Positions 50,102 through 58,443 of a stretch of DNA of 64,000 nt are shown in pieces. A program made the translations under genes and the position numbers. Origin of the DNA: Clostridia bacterium (GTDB taxonomy: Bacteria; Bacillota; Clostridia; Peptostreptococcales; Acidaminobacteraceae); contig JAFGVN010000051.1 of the NCBI GenBank assembly GCA_016937975.1, forward strand, positions 1-64,000. The letters are read 5' to 3'. The stretch's first letter is position 1; every line of letters starts with the position of its first letter. Under the pieces are notes generated by a model. That model was not told where the DNA came from and did not search any database. It saw only the letters and a list, made by a program, of their open reading frames with translations.

Positions 50102-50572
50102 TTAGAATGGAATGTCATCATCTCCATCAATCGCTTGGAAATTACCATAATCATCTTCATATGGAGATCTATTTTGCGACTGTGGTTGATTATAGTTTTG
50201 TTGATTACTTTGTCTTTGTTGTTGTTGTCCTTGGTAAGAAGGTTGATCAGATTTTTCGCCCCACTCTAAGAACTCAACTCGATTTGCAAGTACCTCTACA
50301 CTATAATGCTTAACGCCATTTTTGTCTTCGTAATTATTATTTCTTAAATTTCCGTTAATTGCTACTAAACGACCTTTCTTTAGGTAGTTCGCACAATTTT
50401 CAGCTTGTTTACCCCAAACAACAACATTAAAGAAATCTGCATCAGGCTGACCTTCGCGCTTGAATTCTCTATTTACAGCTAATGCAAATCTTGCAACAGC
50501 TGTACCACTGTTAGGAATAAATCTTAATTCAGGGTCTCTTGTCAATCTACCAATTAAAATGACTTGATTCAT
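50102..50572 (-). CDS. ssb: Single-stranded DNA-binding protein
   Basis: A 156-residue SSB. The OB-fold spans residues 1-107 ('[18 protein letters not shown]', '[19 protein letters not shown]'), a Gln/Asn-rich flexible linker at about 110-145 follows, and the C-terminal tip 'DGDDDIPF' is the partner-binding peptide. Located between rpsF and rpsR as in most Firmicutes. Confidence 0.97.
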   Translation of the reverse strand: MNQVILIGRLTRDPELRFIPNSGTAVARFALAVNREFKREGQPDADFFNVVVWGKQAENCANYLKKGRLVAINGNLRNNNYEDKNGVKHYSVEVLANRVEFLEWGEKSDQPSYQGQQQQRQSNQQNYNQPQSQNRSPYEDDYGNFQAIDGDDDIPF

Positions 50573-50581
50573 AATACCACC

Positions 50582-50869
50582 CTATTTCTCTTCTTTGTTA
50601 ATAACCACGTATCTAATGACATCGTCAGAGATTTTGAAATTTCTTTCCAACTCTTTAGGAAGTTCTGGGTTTGCTTTGAAATCAACTAAAACGTAGTAAC
50701 CTTCGTTAAGTTTTTCAATTTCATAAGCTAATTTTCTCGTACCCCACTCGTCAACATTAGTAACTTCACCATCGTTATTAATGATACCAGTGAATTTCTC
50801 GATTAATTCGATACGAGCTGCTTCCTCGATATTTGCTTTCAATACAAATAAAGTTTCATACTTTCTCAT
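50582..50869 (-). CDS. rpsF: 30S ribosomal protein S6
   Basis: A 95-residue protein with the S6 ferredoxin-like fold ('MRKYETLFVLKANIEE', 'DEWGTRKLAYEIEKLNEGYYVLVDF', 'ISDDVIRYVVI'). First gene of the rpsF-ssb-rpsR operon. The roughly 70-base leader contains a perfect hairpin (GTAATAG-N6-CTATTAC) and a second C/G-rich stem near the ribosome binding site, where S6:S18 autoregulation could act. Confidence 0.97.
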   Translation of the reverse strand: MRKYETLFVLKANIEEAARIELIEKFTGIINNDGEVTNVDEWGTRKLAYEIEKLNEGYYVLVDFKANPELPKELERNFKISDDVIRYVVINKEEK

Positions 50870-50942
50870 CTTTACACCTCCCTATGGTCTAATTGGCCCC
50901 TATTGGAGCAGAGAGTAATAGTACTTTCTATTACGTCATAAC

Positions 50943-50971
50943 ATTATATCATCAAACCCATTTGGGTTCAA
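50943..50971 (-). promoter_or_regulatory. rpsF operon promoter
   Basis: Minus-strand TTGAAC-17-TATAAT. The -35 overlaps the stop of the DUF951 gene, and a short hairpin (AACCC-AAAT-GGGTT) lies in the spacer. Confidence 0.75.
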
Positions 50972-51207
50972 CCATTATTTTCAGTCTTTACAGGATTGAT
51001 TTCTTGCTTGTCAACAAACTCGCCATTGCGCTTTATTTTTTTGATTCTTTTCTCGAAATTTCTTCGTTCAATCCAAATCTGTTTATCACAGCCTAAACAA
51101 CGAATTCTAAAGTCAATCCCTACACGCATGATTTCAAAATCAAAACTGCCACAAGGATGGTTTTTTTTCGTTGTTACAATATCACCTAGTCTTAAATCTA
51201 AAGGCAT
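50968..51207 (-). CDS. DUF951 family protein
   Basis: A 79-residue small protein with the typical opening 'LDLRLGDIVTTKKNHPCGSFDFEIMRVGIDFRIRCLGC' (first about 40 residues), an SH3-like fold with two Cys residues. It is nearly always near rpsF/ssb/rpsR and chromosome-partition genes close to the origin in Firmicutes; function is unknown, and nucleic-acid binding is guessed. It starts 9 bases after the Se_S_carrier gene. Confidence 0.9.
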   Translation of the reverse strand: MPLDLRLGDIVTTKKNHPCGSFDFEIMRVGIDFRIRCLGCDKQIWIERRNFEKRIKKIKRNGEFVDKQEINPVKTENNG

Positions 51208-51216
51208 AATTTTCTC

Positions 51217-51468
51217 CTAAACTTTTTTAAAAGTTAATATACCATCTTTTTTACTCACCTTATAACATTGACACATATCTGGATGATGTCGAGTTACAAT
51301 CTCTAATACATCCTCTAATATTTCAGTTGACCCTTTTAATGACAAACCACAATTAGAACTTAATTGTCTCGGTGTAGGGATCATTTCAACTTCATAGTTA
51401 CTGAGCAGTCTTTCTGTATCAATCGCCACATGTGTTGAATCAAAGGTAATGACAATGTATTCTTCCAT
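51217..51468 (-). CDS. DUF3343 / Se_S_carrier-like protein
   Basis: An 83-residue protein of the DUF3343 family (Pfam name Se_S_carrier): 'YIVITFDSTHVAIDTERLL' then 'PTPRQLSSNCGLSLKGS' with the conserved Cys, and a second Cys in 'DMCQCYKV'. The family is proposed to carry selenium or sulfur and often adjoins yedF, as here (2 bases downstream of it). This links the region to selenium use. Confidence 0.88.
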   Translation of the reverse strand: MEEYIVITFDSTHVAIDTERLLSNYEVEMIPTPRQLSSNCGLSLKGSTEILEDVLEIVTRHHPDMCQCYKVSKKDGILTFKKV

Positions 51469-51470
51469 TT

Positions 51471-52058
51471 TTATAACCTAATTACCTTTTTAGCATTATT
51501 AAGATGTTCTGCAATTGTAAACATATTTGAAATGCCTCCAACGGCTAAGGATGAGGTCAATTGATAAAAATCCAAACAAGTCCCACATGAAATAATCTCA
51601 ACACCTTTTGTTTCCAAGGCTTTTAAATCCTTTAAAATCTTTGAACCTTCAACAGCCAATTTTACGCCAGAATTCAAAAATATAATTGTTTTAGGTACAA
51701 TATCCATTTCACTTAAAGTATAAAAATAGCCTTTAACTAAAATGTCTCCCAAATCAGGATCACCTTCACCAAATTTATCAGAGGCTGCCAATACTACTGA
51801 ATCAAATAAATCTCCAGATGATTGAACTGTTATTTCAGCTTCAGCATTCTTATTAATATCGATATAATATTCGCCACCATCTTCTACAACATGGCATTCA
51901 AGATTCATACTTCTAACAAGCTTTGTAACATTTTCCTTTGCGACTTCATTATCTACAATTGTTAAAACATTTCCTGAAGCAATATTGTCCAATGCTTTTT
52001 TTGTTTTTATAACAGGGACAGGACACCCTAAACCTCTTGCATCAACTGTTGTTTGCAT
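51471..52058 (-). CDS. yedF: Selenium metabolism protein YedF (TusA-DsrE fusion type)
   Basis: A 195-residue protein. Residues 1-72 form a TusA/SirA-like domain with the sulfur/selenium-carrying Cys in 'DARGLGCPVPVIKTKKAL'; about 85-195 is a DsrE/F-like domain with 'CGTCLDFYQL'. This two-domain YedF (TIGR03527 type) is found by phylogenetic profile in organisms that use selenium. Its presence here supports selenocysteine decoding of the copA TGA. It lies between CvpA and the Se_S_carrier gene, all minus strand and closely spaced. Confidence 0.9.
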   Translation of the reverse strand: MQTTVDARGLGCPVPVIKTKKALDNIASGNVLTIVDNEVAKENVTKLVRSMNLECHVVEDGGEYYIDINKNAEAEITVQSSGDLFDSVVLAASDKFGEGDPDLGDILVKGYFYTLSEMDIVPKTIIFLNSGVKLAVEGSKILKDLKALETKGVEIISCGTCLDFYQLTSSLAVGGISNMFTIAEHLNNAKKVIRL

Positions 52059-52067
52059 GTAATCCTC

Positions 52068-52772
52068 CTATAACATACTTTCAAATATCATCATCACTAT
52101 ATTATATTTATAAAAATAAATGCCTATTTGAGATTGCTCCAAGGTTTCAATCAACGTACCTTGATCAAAAAATGGACCAATAATTACAATTACCAATACA
52201 AATAGCATAGCTATGAAAACGCCTTTACCCAATCCGAATAAAAACCCAGATAATTTATTCACACCATTTAGAAGTGGTAATTTGAAAATACCAGACAAAG
52301 CATATCCTAATATTCTTACTCCTATAAATACAATAGTAAAAACAAGAACCATACTGAGGATTGTCAGTAAATTATCTGCCAACCATGATGAAAATCCATT
52401 ACTGAAGTTCTGTACATTGTTGTCCAACATGGTTTTAAATTGGTCGCTTTCAAAAAACTTTTCAGTAATTTTTTGCAAGTATTCCGTTTGACCTACTGTC
52501 TCTGATAATTCCTTTGGAGAAACTGACATTAATGTCTGCGTATCCGGAAATTCGATATTTGTGAAACTGGTTCCTATGCGTACTCTAATCTTCTCCAACA
52601 AATCAAATTTCTCATTTAAAAAACTATACATTTGAGGATGATAAAATTTCGCCATTAAAAAGCCAAGTACAACACTAATTAAATTTGTAACAGATCTTAT
52701 AAAACCTCTAGACCATCCAATAAAAACATTGACTAAAAGTATTACAATTATTGCGATATCTATCCAATTCAT
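52068..52772 (-). CDS. CvpA-family membrane protein
   Basis: A 234-residue protein with four helices. The family start 'WIDIAIIVILLVNVFIGWSRGFIRSV' and the late 'GVNKLSGFLFGLGKGVFIAMLFVLV' segment are clear; a hydrophilic insertion lies at about 55-125. CvpA proteins are linked to colicin V export and envelope homeostasis; exact role unknown. Nine bases after the DUF5711 gene. Confidence 0.9.
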   Translation of the reverse strand: MNWIDIAIIVILLVNVFIGWSRGFIRSVTNLISVVLGFLMAKFYHPQMYSFLNEKFDLLEKIRVRIGTSFTNIEFPDTQTLMSVSPKELSETVGQTEYLQKITEKFFESDQFKTMLDNNVQNFSNGFSSWLADNLLTILSMVLVFTIVFIGVRILGYALSGIFKLPLLNGVNKLSGFLFGLGKGVFIAMLFVLVIVIIGPFFDQGTLIETLEQSQIGIYFYKYNIVMMIFESML

Positions 52773-52780
52773 AATAACCC

Positions 52781-53923
52781 CTAATATTTCAATTCCATGA
52801 TTTCAAGATAATCATTGTAAACAATCACAATTCGATCATTGGTTAACCACTCTGCGCTATATATTTTTTTGTGGTTATCATATGATGCAATTAATTCTCC
52901 TGTATAATTATATACAGATAATTTTTTATCGCTTTTCAATAATATCTTGCCATTTAATATATCTATCGTATCATATGGTTCATCTAGTTTGACATTAAAA
53001 ATTTCATGTCCATCTTTGTTAATTGAAGTTAAATGATATTCTGATTGTCCAATTAACTCTTCAACTTCTTTCAACTGTGTAATTTCAAAGACATTTCCAT
53101 TTGCATCAATTTCAAATTCGTTTAACTGACCTTCTCTTGTATAAGTCCAGTTAAGGTGTTCTGGATCGCCTTTTGTGTAAGCATGTGCACCACTTAAATC
53201 TACAATTACAACGTCTTGATGTACTAATTTTGCACCATAAACCACAGTATTTACATTATCATTACCACCAACTAAATTGTTTTGAATGATATCATAAGTC
53301 AACAATCTTGAGTTGAATTTATTTTCTGATGAAACCAGAAGAGTCAGTAACAAATAATCTTTATCATTTGAAACATCCAAACCCATCAACTCACCTTTCG
53401 GTAATGCATAATCAAAAAATAAAACGCCATCATAATTGTAAACATAAAAATAATTATTCTCTGTTAATACGATATAGGTATTTGCTGAGGCACCGATCGC
53501 TTCCTTAATTGGACCAATAGGACCATATTCAGCTATATCATTCCCTTCATAATCAATTACACCCATGTTACCTTGTTGCTTGTCGATGATAATTACATAA
53601 TCTTCTAGACCTAAAACTTGACTGTTTACACTTTGAATAGCTTTTTTCCCTAAAGATTCTCCATCACAATTATATAATGAAATTTCATCATTGAAAGAAA
53701 CTAAAATATTTTCATTGAAACGCATCACATCAGGACGACTACCTAAGATTTCATCCGTTTGAATATCTATGGCTTCAATGACCGTCCAATTCAAATCCGC
53801 TAGGCCTAAGGCGATTGTTGCATCTTTGACTAATCCATTAAAATTAAAAACAATATAAGTAATTACAAGAAAAAGTCCTAATGACAGTAATCGAAATAAT
53901 AGCGGCTTTTTCCTTCTTGCCAT
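52781..53923 (-). CDS. DUF5711 family membrane-anchored beta-propeller-like protein
   Basis: A 380-residue protein: basic N-terminus 'MARRKKPLLFRLLSLGLFL', one transmembrane helix (about residues 12-30), then an extracellular domain of repeating beta strands with 'YNYDGV', 'DYEGNDIAEY' and 'VYNYTGELIAS' repeats, like a WD40/PQQ-type propeller. DUF5711 proteins usually precede CvpA genes as here. The start at 53923 follows AGAAGGA and comes one base after the methyltransferase stop. Confidence 0.85.
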   Translation of the reverse strand: MARRKKPLLFRLLSLGLFLVITYIVFNFNGLVKDATIALGLADLNWTVIEAIDIQTDEILGSRPDVMRFNENILVSFNDEISLYNCDGESLGKKAIQSVNSQVLGLEDYVIIIDKQQGNMGVIDYEGNDIAEYGPIGPIKEAIGASANTYIVLTENNYFYVYNYDGVLFFDYALPKGELMGLDVSNDKDYLLLTLLVSSENKFNSRLLTYDIIQNNLVGGNDNVNTVVYGAKLVHQDVVIVDLSGAHAYTKGDPEHLNWTYTREGQLNEFEIDANGNVFEITQLKEVEELIGQSEYHLTSINKDGHEIFNVKLDEPYDTIDILNGKILLKSDKKLSVYNYTGELIASYDNHKKIYSAEWLTNDRIVIVYNDYLEIMELKY

Positions 53924-53924
53924 T

Positions 53925-55064
53925 TTAATCCTTCTTTCTAGGTGGTTTTGGTCCATAATACTGATAGAAATAACATTTTATACGTCCATTATACAACTTT
54001 CTGTTTTTAGTCGCCTTACTTCCTAAGAATTTTTCAAAGTCTTCAAATGCAGTGAAAATATATTTTGACCAAGTATCCAATTGAGTAAATCTTTGTGACA
54101 TGATTCTCGTTAAATCTTGAACCTCTTCTATTTCATTTAAACGTTCACCATATGGTGGATTTGTAATAATATATCCATATTTTTTGGATGAACTCAATTC
54201 TTTTACATCTCTAACTTGGAAATGAATATCTTCTTCAACACCTGCTAATTCAGCATTTTCTCTTGCAACTTTTATTGCTTTAGGATCAATATCAAAAGCT
54301 TCTATTTGCAATTCTTTTTCATAGTCAATTGCTTCATAGGCTGCCTTTTTAACTTCTTTAAAAACATCGCTTGGAATTAATGGCCATTCTTCAAAATCAA
54401 ATTTTCTTGATAAACCCGGTGCGATATTTCTACCAATCATAGCAGCTTCAATTGCAATAGTACCACTACCGCACATTGGATCAATCAAAGGAATCTTAGG
54501 TTGCCAATTTGACAGTTGTATGAGTGCTGCTGCAAGGGTTTCTTTTAAAGGTGCCATATGTCCTTTTACACGATATCCTCGTTTATGAAGACCCACACCA
54601 CTTGTATCAATACTTACCGTAACTTCATCTTTTAAAAGTCCTACATGAATAGAATACTTAGGACCATCTTCTGGCAACCAAGTTTTATTGTATAATTGAC
54701 CTAAACGCTTTACGATAGCTTTTTTTGATATTTTTTGAATATCTGAGAGAGAAAACAATGTTGATTTTACAGATTTTGCATTCACCGGGAAATTTGCATT
54801 CATTGGCAAGTAAACTTCCCAAGGTAGCTTATTGATTTTCTCAAATAAATCTTCAAAAGTAGTAGATTTAAAAGTTCCCACTTGAATATAAATACGATCT
54901 GCTGTTCTTACCCACATATTCGCTCTGCATAATTCTTTCTCATCGCCAGTGAATAAGACTCTACCATTTTCTATAACGACATCTTCAAAACCCAATGTCT
55001 TTAATTCATTACCTACAACAGATTCCAAACCAAATGTAGCTGTTGCGATTAATTTAAATTTCAT
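53925..55064 (-). CDS. THUMP-domain rRNA guanine-N2 methyltransferase, RlmL/YpsC-like
   Basis: A 379-residue SAM-dependent methyltransferase. The N-terminal ferredoxin-like and THUMP domains occupy about 1-160 ('TFGLESVVGNELKTLGFEDV'). The Rossmann domain follows with 'DPMCGSGTIAIEAA' for SAM and 'IITNPPYGERL', the NPPY catalytic motif of N2-guanine methyltransferases. It corresponds to the RlmL half of RlmKL (23S rRNA), B. subtilis YpsC. First gene of the run into DUF5711, CvpA and yedF. Confidence 0.92.
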   Translation of the reverse strand: MKFKLIATATFGLESVVGNELKTLGFEDVVIENGRVLFTGDEKELCRANMWVRTADRIYIQVGTFKSTTFEDLFEKINKLPWEVYLPMNANFPVNAKSVKSTLFSLSDIQKISKKAIVKRLGQLYNKTWLPEDGPKYSIHVGLLKDEVTVSIDTSGVGLHKRGYRVKGHMAPLKETLAAALIQLSNWQPKIPLIDPMCGSGTIAIEAAMIGRNIAPGLSRKFDFEEWPLIPSDVFKEVKKAAYEAIDYEKELQIEAFDIDPKAIKVARENAELAGVEEDIHFQVRDVKELSSSKKYGYIITNPPYGERLNEIEEVQDLTRIMSQRFTQLDTWSKYIFTAFEDFEKFLGSKATKNRKLYNGRIKCYFYQYYGPKPPRKKD

Positions 55065-55208
55065 AATAACTTCCTTTCAATGTTCTCCTTATTATAGACA
55101 CATTTTCTTTCAAAATAAAGCATTAATTCGTACTTGTATATTTGGAAGCTTTGTATTTATTATACCTTGAAGAAGATTCAACTTCAAAGTATCCATTAAA
55201 ATTTTCAA

Positions 55209-55236
55209 CAAAAAAGAATTGGCATGTCCAATTCTT
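55209..55236 (-). terminator. Terminator of the PAS/receiver gene
   Basis: AAGAATTGG-N5-CCAATTCTT stem followed by T6 on the minus strand. Confidence 0.88.
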
Positions 55237-55250
55237 CCTTTTGCTTCTGT

Positions 55251-56768
55251 TTAAGTATTTAAATGCCTACTTAAAACAGTTCTCAATGCTTTTATACTCA
55301 CTGGTTTAGCTAAGTAATCATCAAAGCCATAACTCTTTAAGTATTCTTTTTCTGAGTTAATTACTTTTGCGGTACATGCAATAATTGGAACTCGTTTGAT
55401 ACAGTTTCTGTCAATTTGATCAAAGGCATCAAAGCCATTCATTACAGGCATCATAATATCCATAATAACCAAATCTGGATTTTCTTCGAAATATTTTTCA
55501 ACAGCCACTTTACCATTCTTAGCTAAAATAATATCAAATTCATGTTTTAGCATTTGCTCAATGGTAATACGTCCTATAGGTTCATCTTCAGCTATTAGAA
55601 TTTTCTTTCTTACGGGTTCGTCATTGATTATTACTCGTTCTATTATTTTTTGATCATCTTTAACCTTATTGAAGAAAGGTAATTTCGAAGTCGTAAACGG
55701 TTTTTTAAATGCCATTAAAACTTCCATATCAATGCCATATCCTGATTTAGGTATTAAATAAAACTGACCTTCCAATGACAAGGTTAAATTTTTTATAACA
55801 CTTAATGCTAAATTATTCCTTATAAAGAAATCTGCATCTTTTTTTATGGCATCATGAATCGCTATGGTACCAACATTTTGTATTTTTAGACTCAGCTTTA
55901 TAGTATCACTTAATTCCTCAACTATAGACGTTGTAAGTTGAATATAACGATTTGCAGTGTTTGTAACACAATAATCTATTAAATTGGAGACAATCAACTC
56001 TAATTTTCTTTTATCAGCAATTAACTTACTTGGAATTTCTGAATCATATTTATAATCCAAGCTGTTACCATTTACAACGGCTTTATTTTGATAATCTGTA
56101 AATTTACTGGTCACAAGATCTTTAAAAACAACTTTTTTTCGACTTTGCTTCATAATGCCATTATTAATATTTCTCATAATGGTTATATTATTAAGTACAT
56201 TTTGACTTTTCATTAAAGCAATTCTTAATCCAGACAAATGCATCTTTTGCTCTTGGCTCAATTTTTTGACATTCATGTGGCCATGGAGTTCCACTGCTCG
56301 GTCTACATATTCTCTTAATTCTGTTGCAACAATATCCAATAAGTGATTGGATGAAAAAACTTCTTCTTTATTTTTCTTAGTATTTGTCTTCTCTTGAACC
56401 TTTTTCTCTTGTATTAAATCTGTAGTCACATCTTTACGGATCTCATAGACATTTGTTACAATGCCCTCTTCATTTAAAACAGGAACAGCAGTTATTTCAT
56501 AAAGTCGATCTTCTGTTTCACTTTTCGAAGCAACTTCAATAATAGATACTTCAGTAGATTTGGAACTTAAGGCTCTTACAACTGGGCAAAAGGTACATTG
56601 CTCTTCATCCATATTGAAGACATTGTAACATTTCAATCCAATTGAATCTTCATTTGCATCTGAAGCATACTTGTTCATCCATACAATATTCAAATCTGTA
56701 TCTAATAGACTTGCATACAAAGGCGTATGGTCAATTAATTTCTGCAAATCATGTTCTTTTGAAAGCAT
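55251..56768 (-). CDS. PAS / degenerate histidine-kinase-like / receiver-domain protein
   Basis: A 505-residue cytosolic hybrid. About 8-110: PAS-like sensor with Cys pair 'CTFCP' and 'CYNVF'. About 130-375: a histidine-kinase-like core in which the expected phosphoacceptor His is absent ('DIVATELREYVDRAV') and the ATP-lid boxes are poor. About 385-505: a complete receiver domain with acidic 'AEDEP', phosphoacceptor 'VIMDIMMPVMNG' and 'AKPVS' Lys. It probably does not autophosphorylate but is phosphorylated by, or allosterically reports to, another kinase. It is 62 bases after cpaB on the same strand, so it may control the Tad pilus. Start at the ATG at 56768 after GGGGG. Confidence 0.85.
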   Translation of the reverse strand: MLSKEHDLQKLIDHTPLYASLLDTDLNIVWMNKYASDANEDSIGLKCYNVFNMDEEQCTFCPVVRALSSKSTEVSIIEVASKSETEDRLYEITAVPVLNEEGIVTNVYEIRKDVTTDLIQEKKVQEKTNTKKNKEEVFSSNHLLDIVATELREYVDRAVELHGHMNVKKLSQEQKMHLSGLRIALMKSQNVLNNITIMRNINNGIMKQSRKKVVFKDLVTSKFTDYQNKAVVNGNSLDYKYDSEIPSKLIADKRKLELIVSNLIDYCVTNTANRYIQLTTSIVEELSDTIKLSLKIQNVGTIAIHDAIKKDADFFIRNNLALSVIKNLTLSLEGQFYLIPKSGYGIDMEVLMAFKKPFTTSKLPFFNKVKDDQKIIERVIINDEPVRKKILIAEDEPIGRITIEQMLKHEFDIILAKNGKVAVEKYFEENPDLVIMDIMMPVMNGFDAFDQIDRNCIKRVPIIACTAKVINSEKEYLKSYGFDDYLAKPVSIKALRTVLSRHLNT

Positions 56769-56820
56769 AAAAACCCCCATTTCTAAGACAATTGTATCGT
56801 AAAAAAAATATCAATACAAC

Positions 56821-56842
56821 CAAAAGAGGATCAGCTCTTTTG
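56821..56842 (-). terminator. Hairpin at the end of the tad operon
   Basis: CAAAAGAG-N6-CTCTTTTG over the cpaB stop codon. The T-rich run after it is delayed, so it may be a weak terminator that lets some transcripts reach the PAS/receiver gene. Confidence 0.45.
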
Positions 56843-57412
56843 TTTGATTGATATATAATTTGTACAATTTTTTAGATTCTTATAATAAAGATATGCCTGT
56901 TTTTCATCTACTTTCAGAGTGTAATATGAAAATGATTCTTGTTGATCCAGAGTTTCTGAAAACCTGTAGACGATCATAACATCTTCTAAGGTAATGATTT
57001 CATCGGGTAGTACTAAAATTAAATCTACATAATCCATAGGTTCTGCTAGCCAAGCGTTGCTTTCTACGATAGAGCATTTTACTGTTATAAGTCTTTCAGT
57101 GGCTTTTAAACGCTGTTCGTCTTCTTTTTGAATCATTGTACTCAGCAATAACGTTTCTTTCGGTAGGCTTTGTTTTAAGTAATAACCATTGCATGTGTTG
57201 GCTAAAGTACTTTCATTGAATAAGGTTTCAGGCATATAGACAATTTCATAATCCTTGGAAGTAATCATAGCACCTTCTTTCATATCACTTAACAGTTTGG
57301 GAACTGGCAAAAGTGTTTCTTCATGATTAATTTTCAAATGATATTCCAAAAAAACAAAAAATAATAAAATGATTACCAAAACCAAAATTTTAATTAATCT
57401 ACTCTTAAACAA
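56831..57412 (-). CDS. cpaB: CpaB-like Flp pilus assembly protein (SAF domain)
   Basis: A 193-residue protein: one N-terminal helix (about residues 8-24), then an SAF/CpaB domain ('LLSDMKEGAMITSKDYEIVYMP' and 'LKQSLPKETLLLSTM' at about 40-92) and a C-terminal RcpC-like strand region. In diderms CpaB works with the secretin; in this Gram-positive it probably contacts peptidoglycan or the pilus base. Last gene of the tad locus. Confidence 0.82.
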   Translation of the reverse strand: MFKSRLIKILVLVIILLFFVFLEYHLKINHEETLLPVPKLLSDMKEGAMITSKDYEIVYMPETLFNESTLANTCNGYYLKQSLPKETLLLSTMIQKEDEQRLKATERLITVKCSIVESNAWLAEPMDYVDLILVLPDEIITLEDVMIVYRFSETLDQQESFSYYTLKVDEKQAYLYYKNLKNCTNYISIKQKS

Positions 57413-57428
57413 TTGTTACTCCTTCTAT

Positions 57429-57881
57429 TTAGCTGTCAATCGGAATCATAAAACCATATTCAAAGACATAGGATGTTTGAATATGTAGAACATCACGATA
57501 CAGTGTTGGTGTTAAAATAATACTAAATTTTAACGTCATTAGATTCTCTTTGATAAAAAAATCTTCTAATGCTATTGTTTTTAATTGGGGATGATTTAGA
57601 TCTTTTAAATGCTTGTTGAAATCATCAATAAAAGAAGTTCTAATTTCTAGCATTTGATGACTAAGGGCATTTAAATCCATGTTTTGAATTACATTGAAAG
57701 CATACAATTCTATGTTGTCTTCAATTTCTTGATATAAAATTTCTAAAATTAGTTTTTCAAAAAGATAAGCAGAAATCGGTAAAAGTAGAAATACAATAAC
57801 CATTATGGTTATAAGAAGAGTCATTATACCGATTTCACCTTTTTTAGTTGCTAATTTTTCTAATAAGCAATGTCTTTTCAT
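57429..57881 (-). CDS. TadF-like pseudopilin
   Basis: A 150-residue protein. 'KKGEIGIMTLLITIMVIVFLLLP' (about residues 13-36) matches a pseudopilin: a charged leader ending in Gly-Glu and then a hydrophobic helix, followed by a 110-residue extracellular domain. It overlaps the preceding TadE-like gene by 38 bases and has only a distant ribosome binding site (AAAGGA), so it is probably translated by coupling. Confidence 0.72.
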   Translation of the reverse strand: MKRHCLLEKLATKKGEIGIMTLLITIMVIVFLLLPISAYLFEKLILEILYQEIEDNIELYAFNVIQNMDLNALSHQMLEIRTSFIDDFNKHLKDLNHPQLKTIALEDFFIKENLMTLKFSIILTPTLYRDVLHIQTSYVFEYGFMIPIDS

Positions 57882-58227
57882 AATTGATTATTAAAGGTTC
57901 CTTTGACCTTTTAAACAGCTGAACTAGTTTGTTTTGATAATAATTACCTTGAATTTTGATATGGATTGCATCTCCAAAATGATGTCCGTCATAGCTTAAA
58001 TCAATGATTATTTCGGATAGTCCCCTATGACCAAGCTTTTCTTTCAATTCATTTTGGTAAGTTTCATTCAAGGATCCTTCCTCTTCTAACAAAAACATAT
58101 AGGGTTTTATAATTTGAAAGGTGTCTAGTTTTATGAATAACGGTATATACATTTCCATGATAAATGCAACAAGACATATTAAGAGGACAAGAGAAATCCC
58201 AAGTATTAAAACATTAGAAATACTCAT
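57844..58227 (-). CDS. TadE-like pseudopilin
   Basis: A 127-residue protein with an N-terminal hydrophobic helix (about residues 5-28, 'SNVLILGISLVLLICLVAFIME') followed by a soluble domain. The start is taken at the ATG at 58227, which overlaps the flp stop as TAATG; the frame extends further to 58272 but without a ribosome binding site. No classic prepilin cleavage Gly-Glu is present, so TadE identity rests on position. Confidence 0.65.
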   Translation of the reverse strand: MSISNVLILGISLVLLICLVAFIMEMYIPLFIKLDTFQIIKPYMFLLEEEGSLNETYQNELKEKLGHRGLSEIIIDLSYDGHHFGDAIHIKIQGNYYQNKLVQLFKRSKEPLIINYEKTLLIRKISN

Positions 58228-58433
58228 TACGCCGAAGGAAATATTCCAGTTTTTATAGTATTGTTCCACCAATCGATCATACTTTGCATCACAGATTCAG
58301 CAAATCCTCTCAACCCAGGAATCAATACAAAACCTGCAACAATAATTGCCAAAGCAATACTTACAATTGTGCCAATACCCAGTTCTCCTCTCGTGTTGTC
58401 TAAAAGCTCCCTTAATTTAAAATAAATTTTCAT
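58227..58433 (-). CDS. flp: Flp-type major pilin
   Basis: A 68-residue small pilin. A 17-residue basic leader ('MKIYFKLRELLDNTRG') ends at Gly before 'ELGIGTIVSIALAIIVAGFVLIPG', giving the prepilin cleavage Gly|Glu-Leu followed by the hydrophobic helix. A short Trp/Asn-containing tail follows. Strong AAAGGAGG 6 bases before the ATG at 58433, the best ribosome binding site in the operon, fits an abundant major subunit. The prepilin peptidase gene is not in the window. Confidence 0.85.
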   Translation of the reverse strand: MKIYFKLRELLDNTRGELGIGTIVSIALAIIVAGFVLIPGLRGFAESVMQSMIDWWNNTIKTGIFPSA

Positions 58434-58443
58434 CTTTCCTCCT

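Noticed and set aside
50029-50313. Plus-strand frames over rpsR and ssb
   Set aside because: They are antisense shadows of clearly conserved ribosomal and SSB genes and have no ribosome binding sites.
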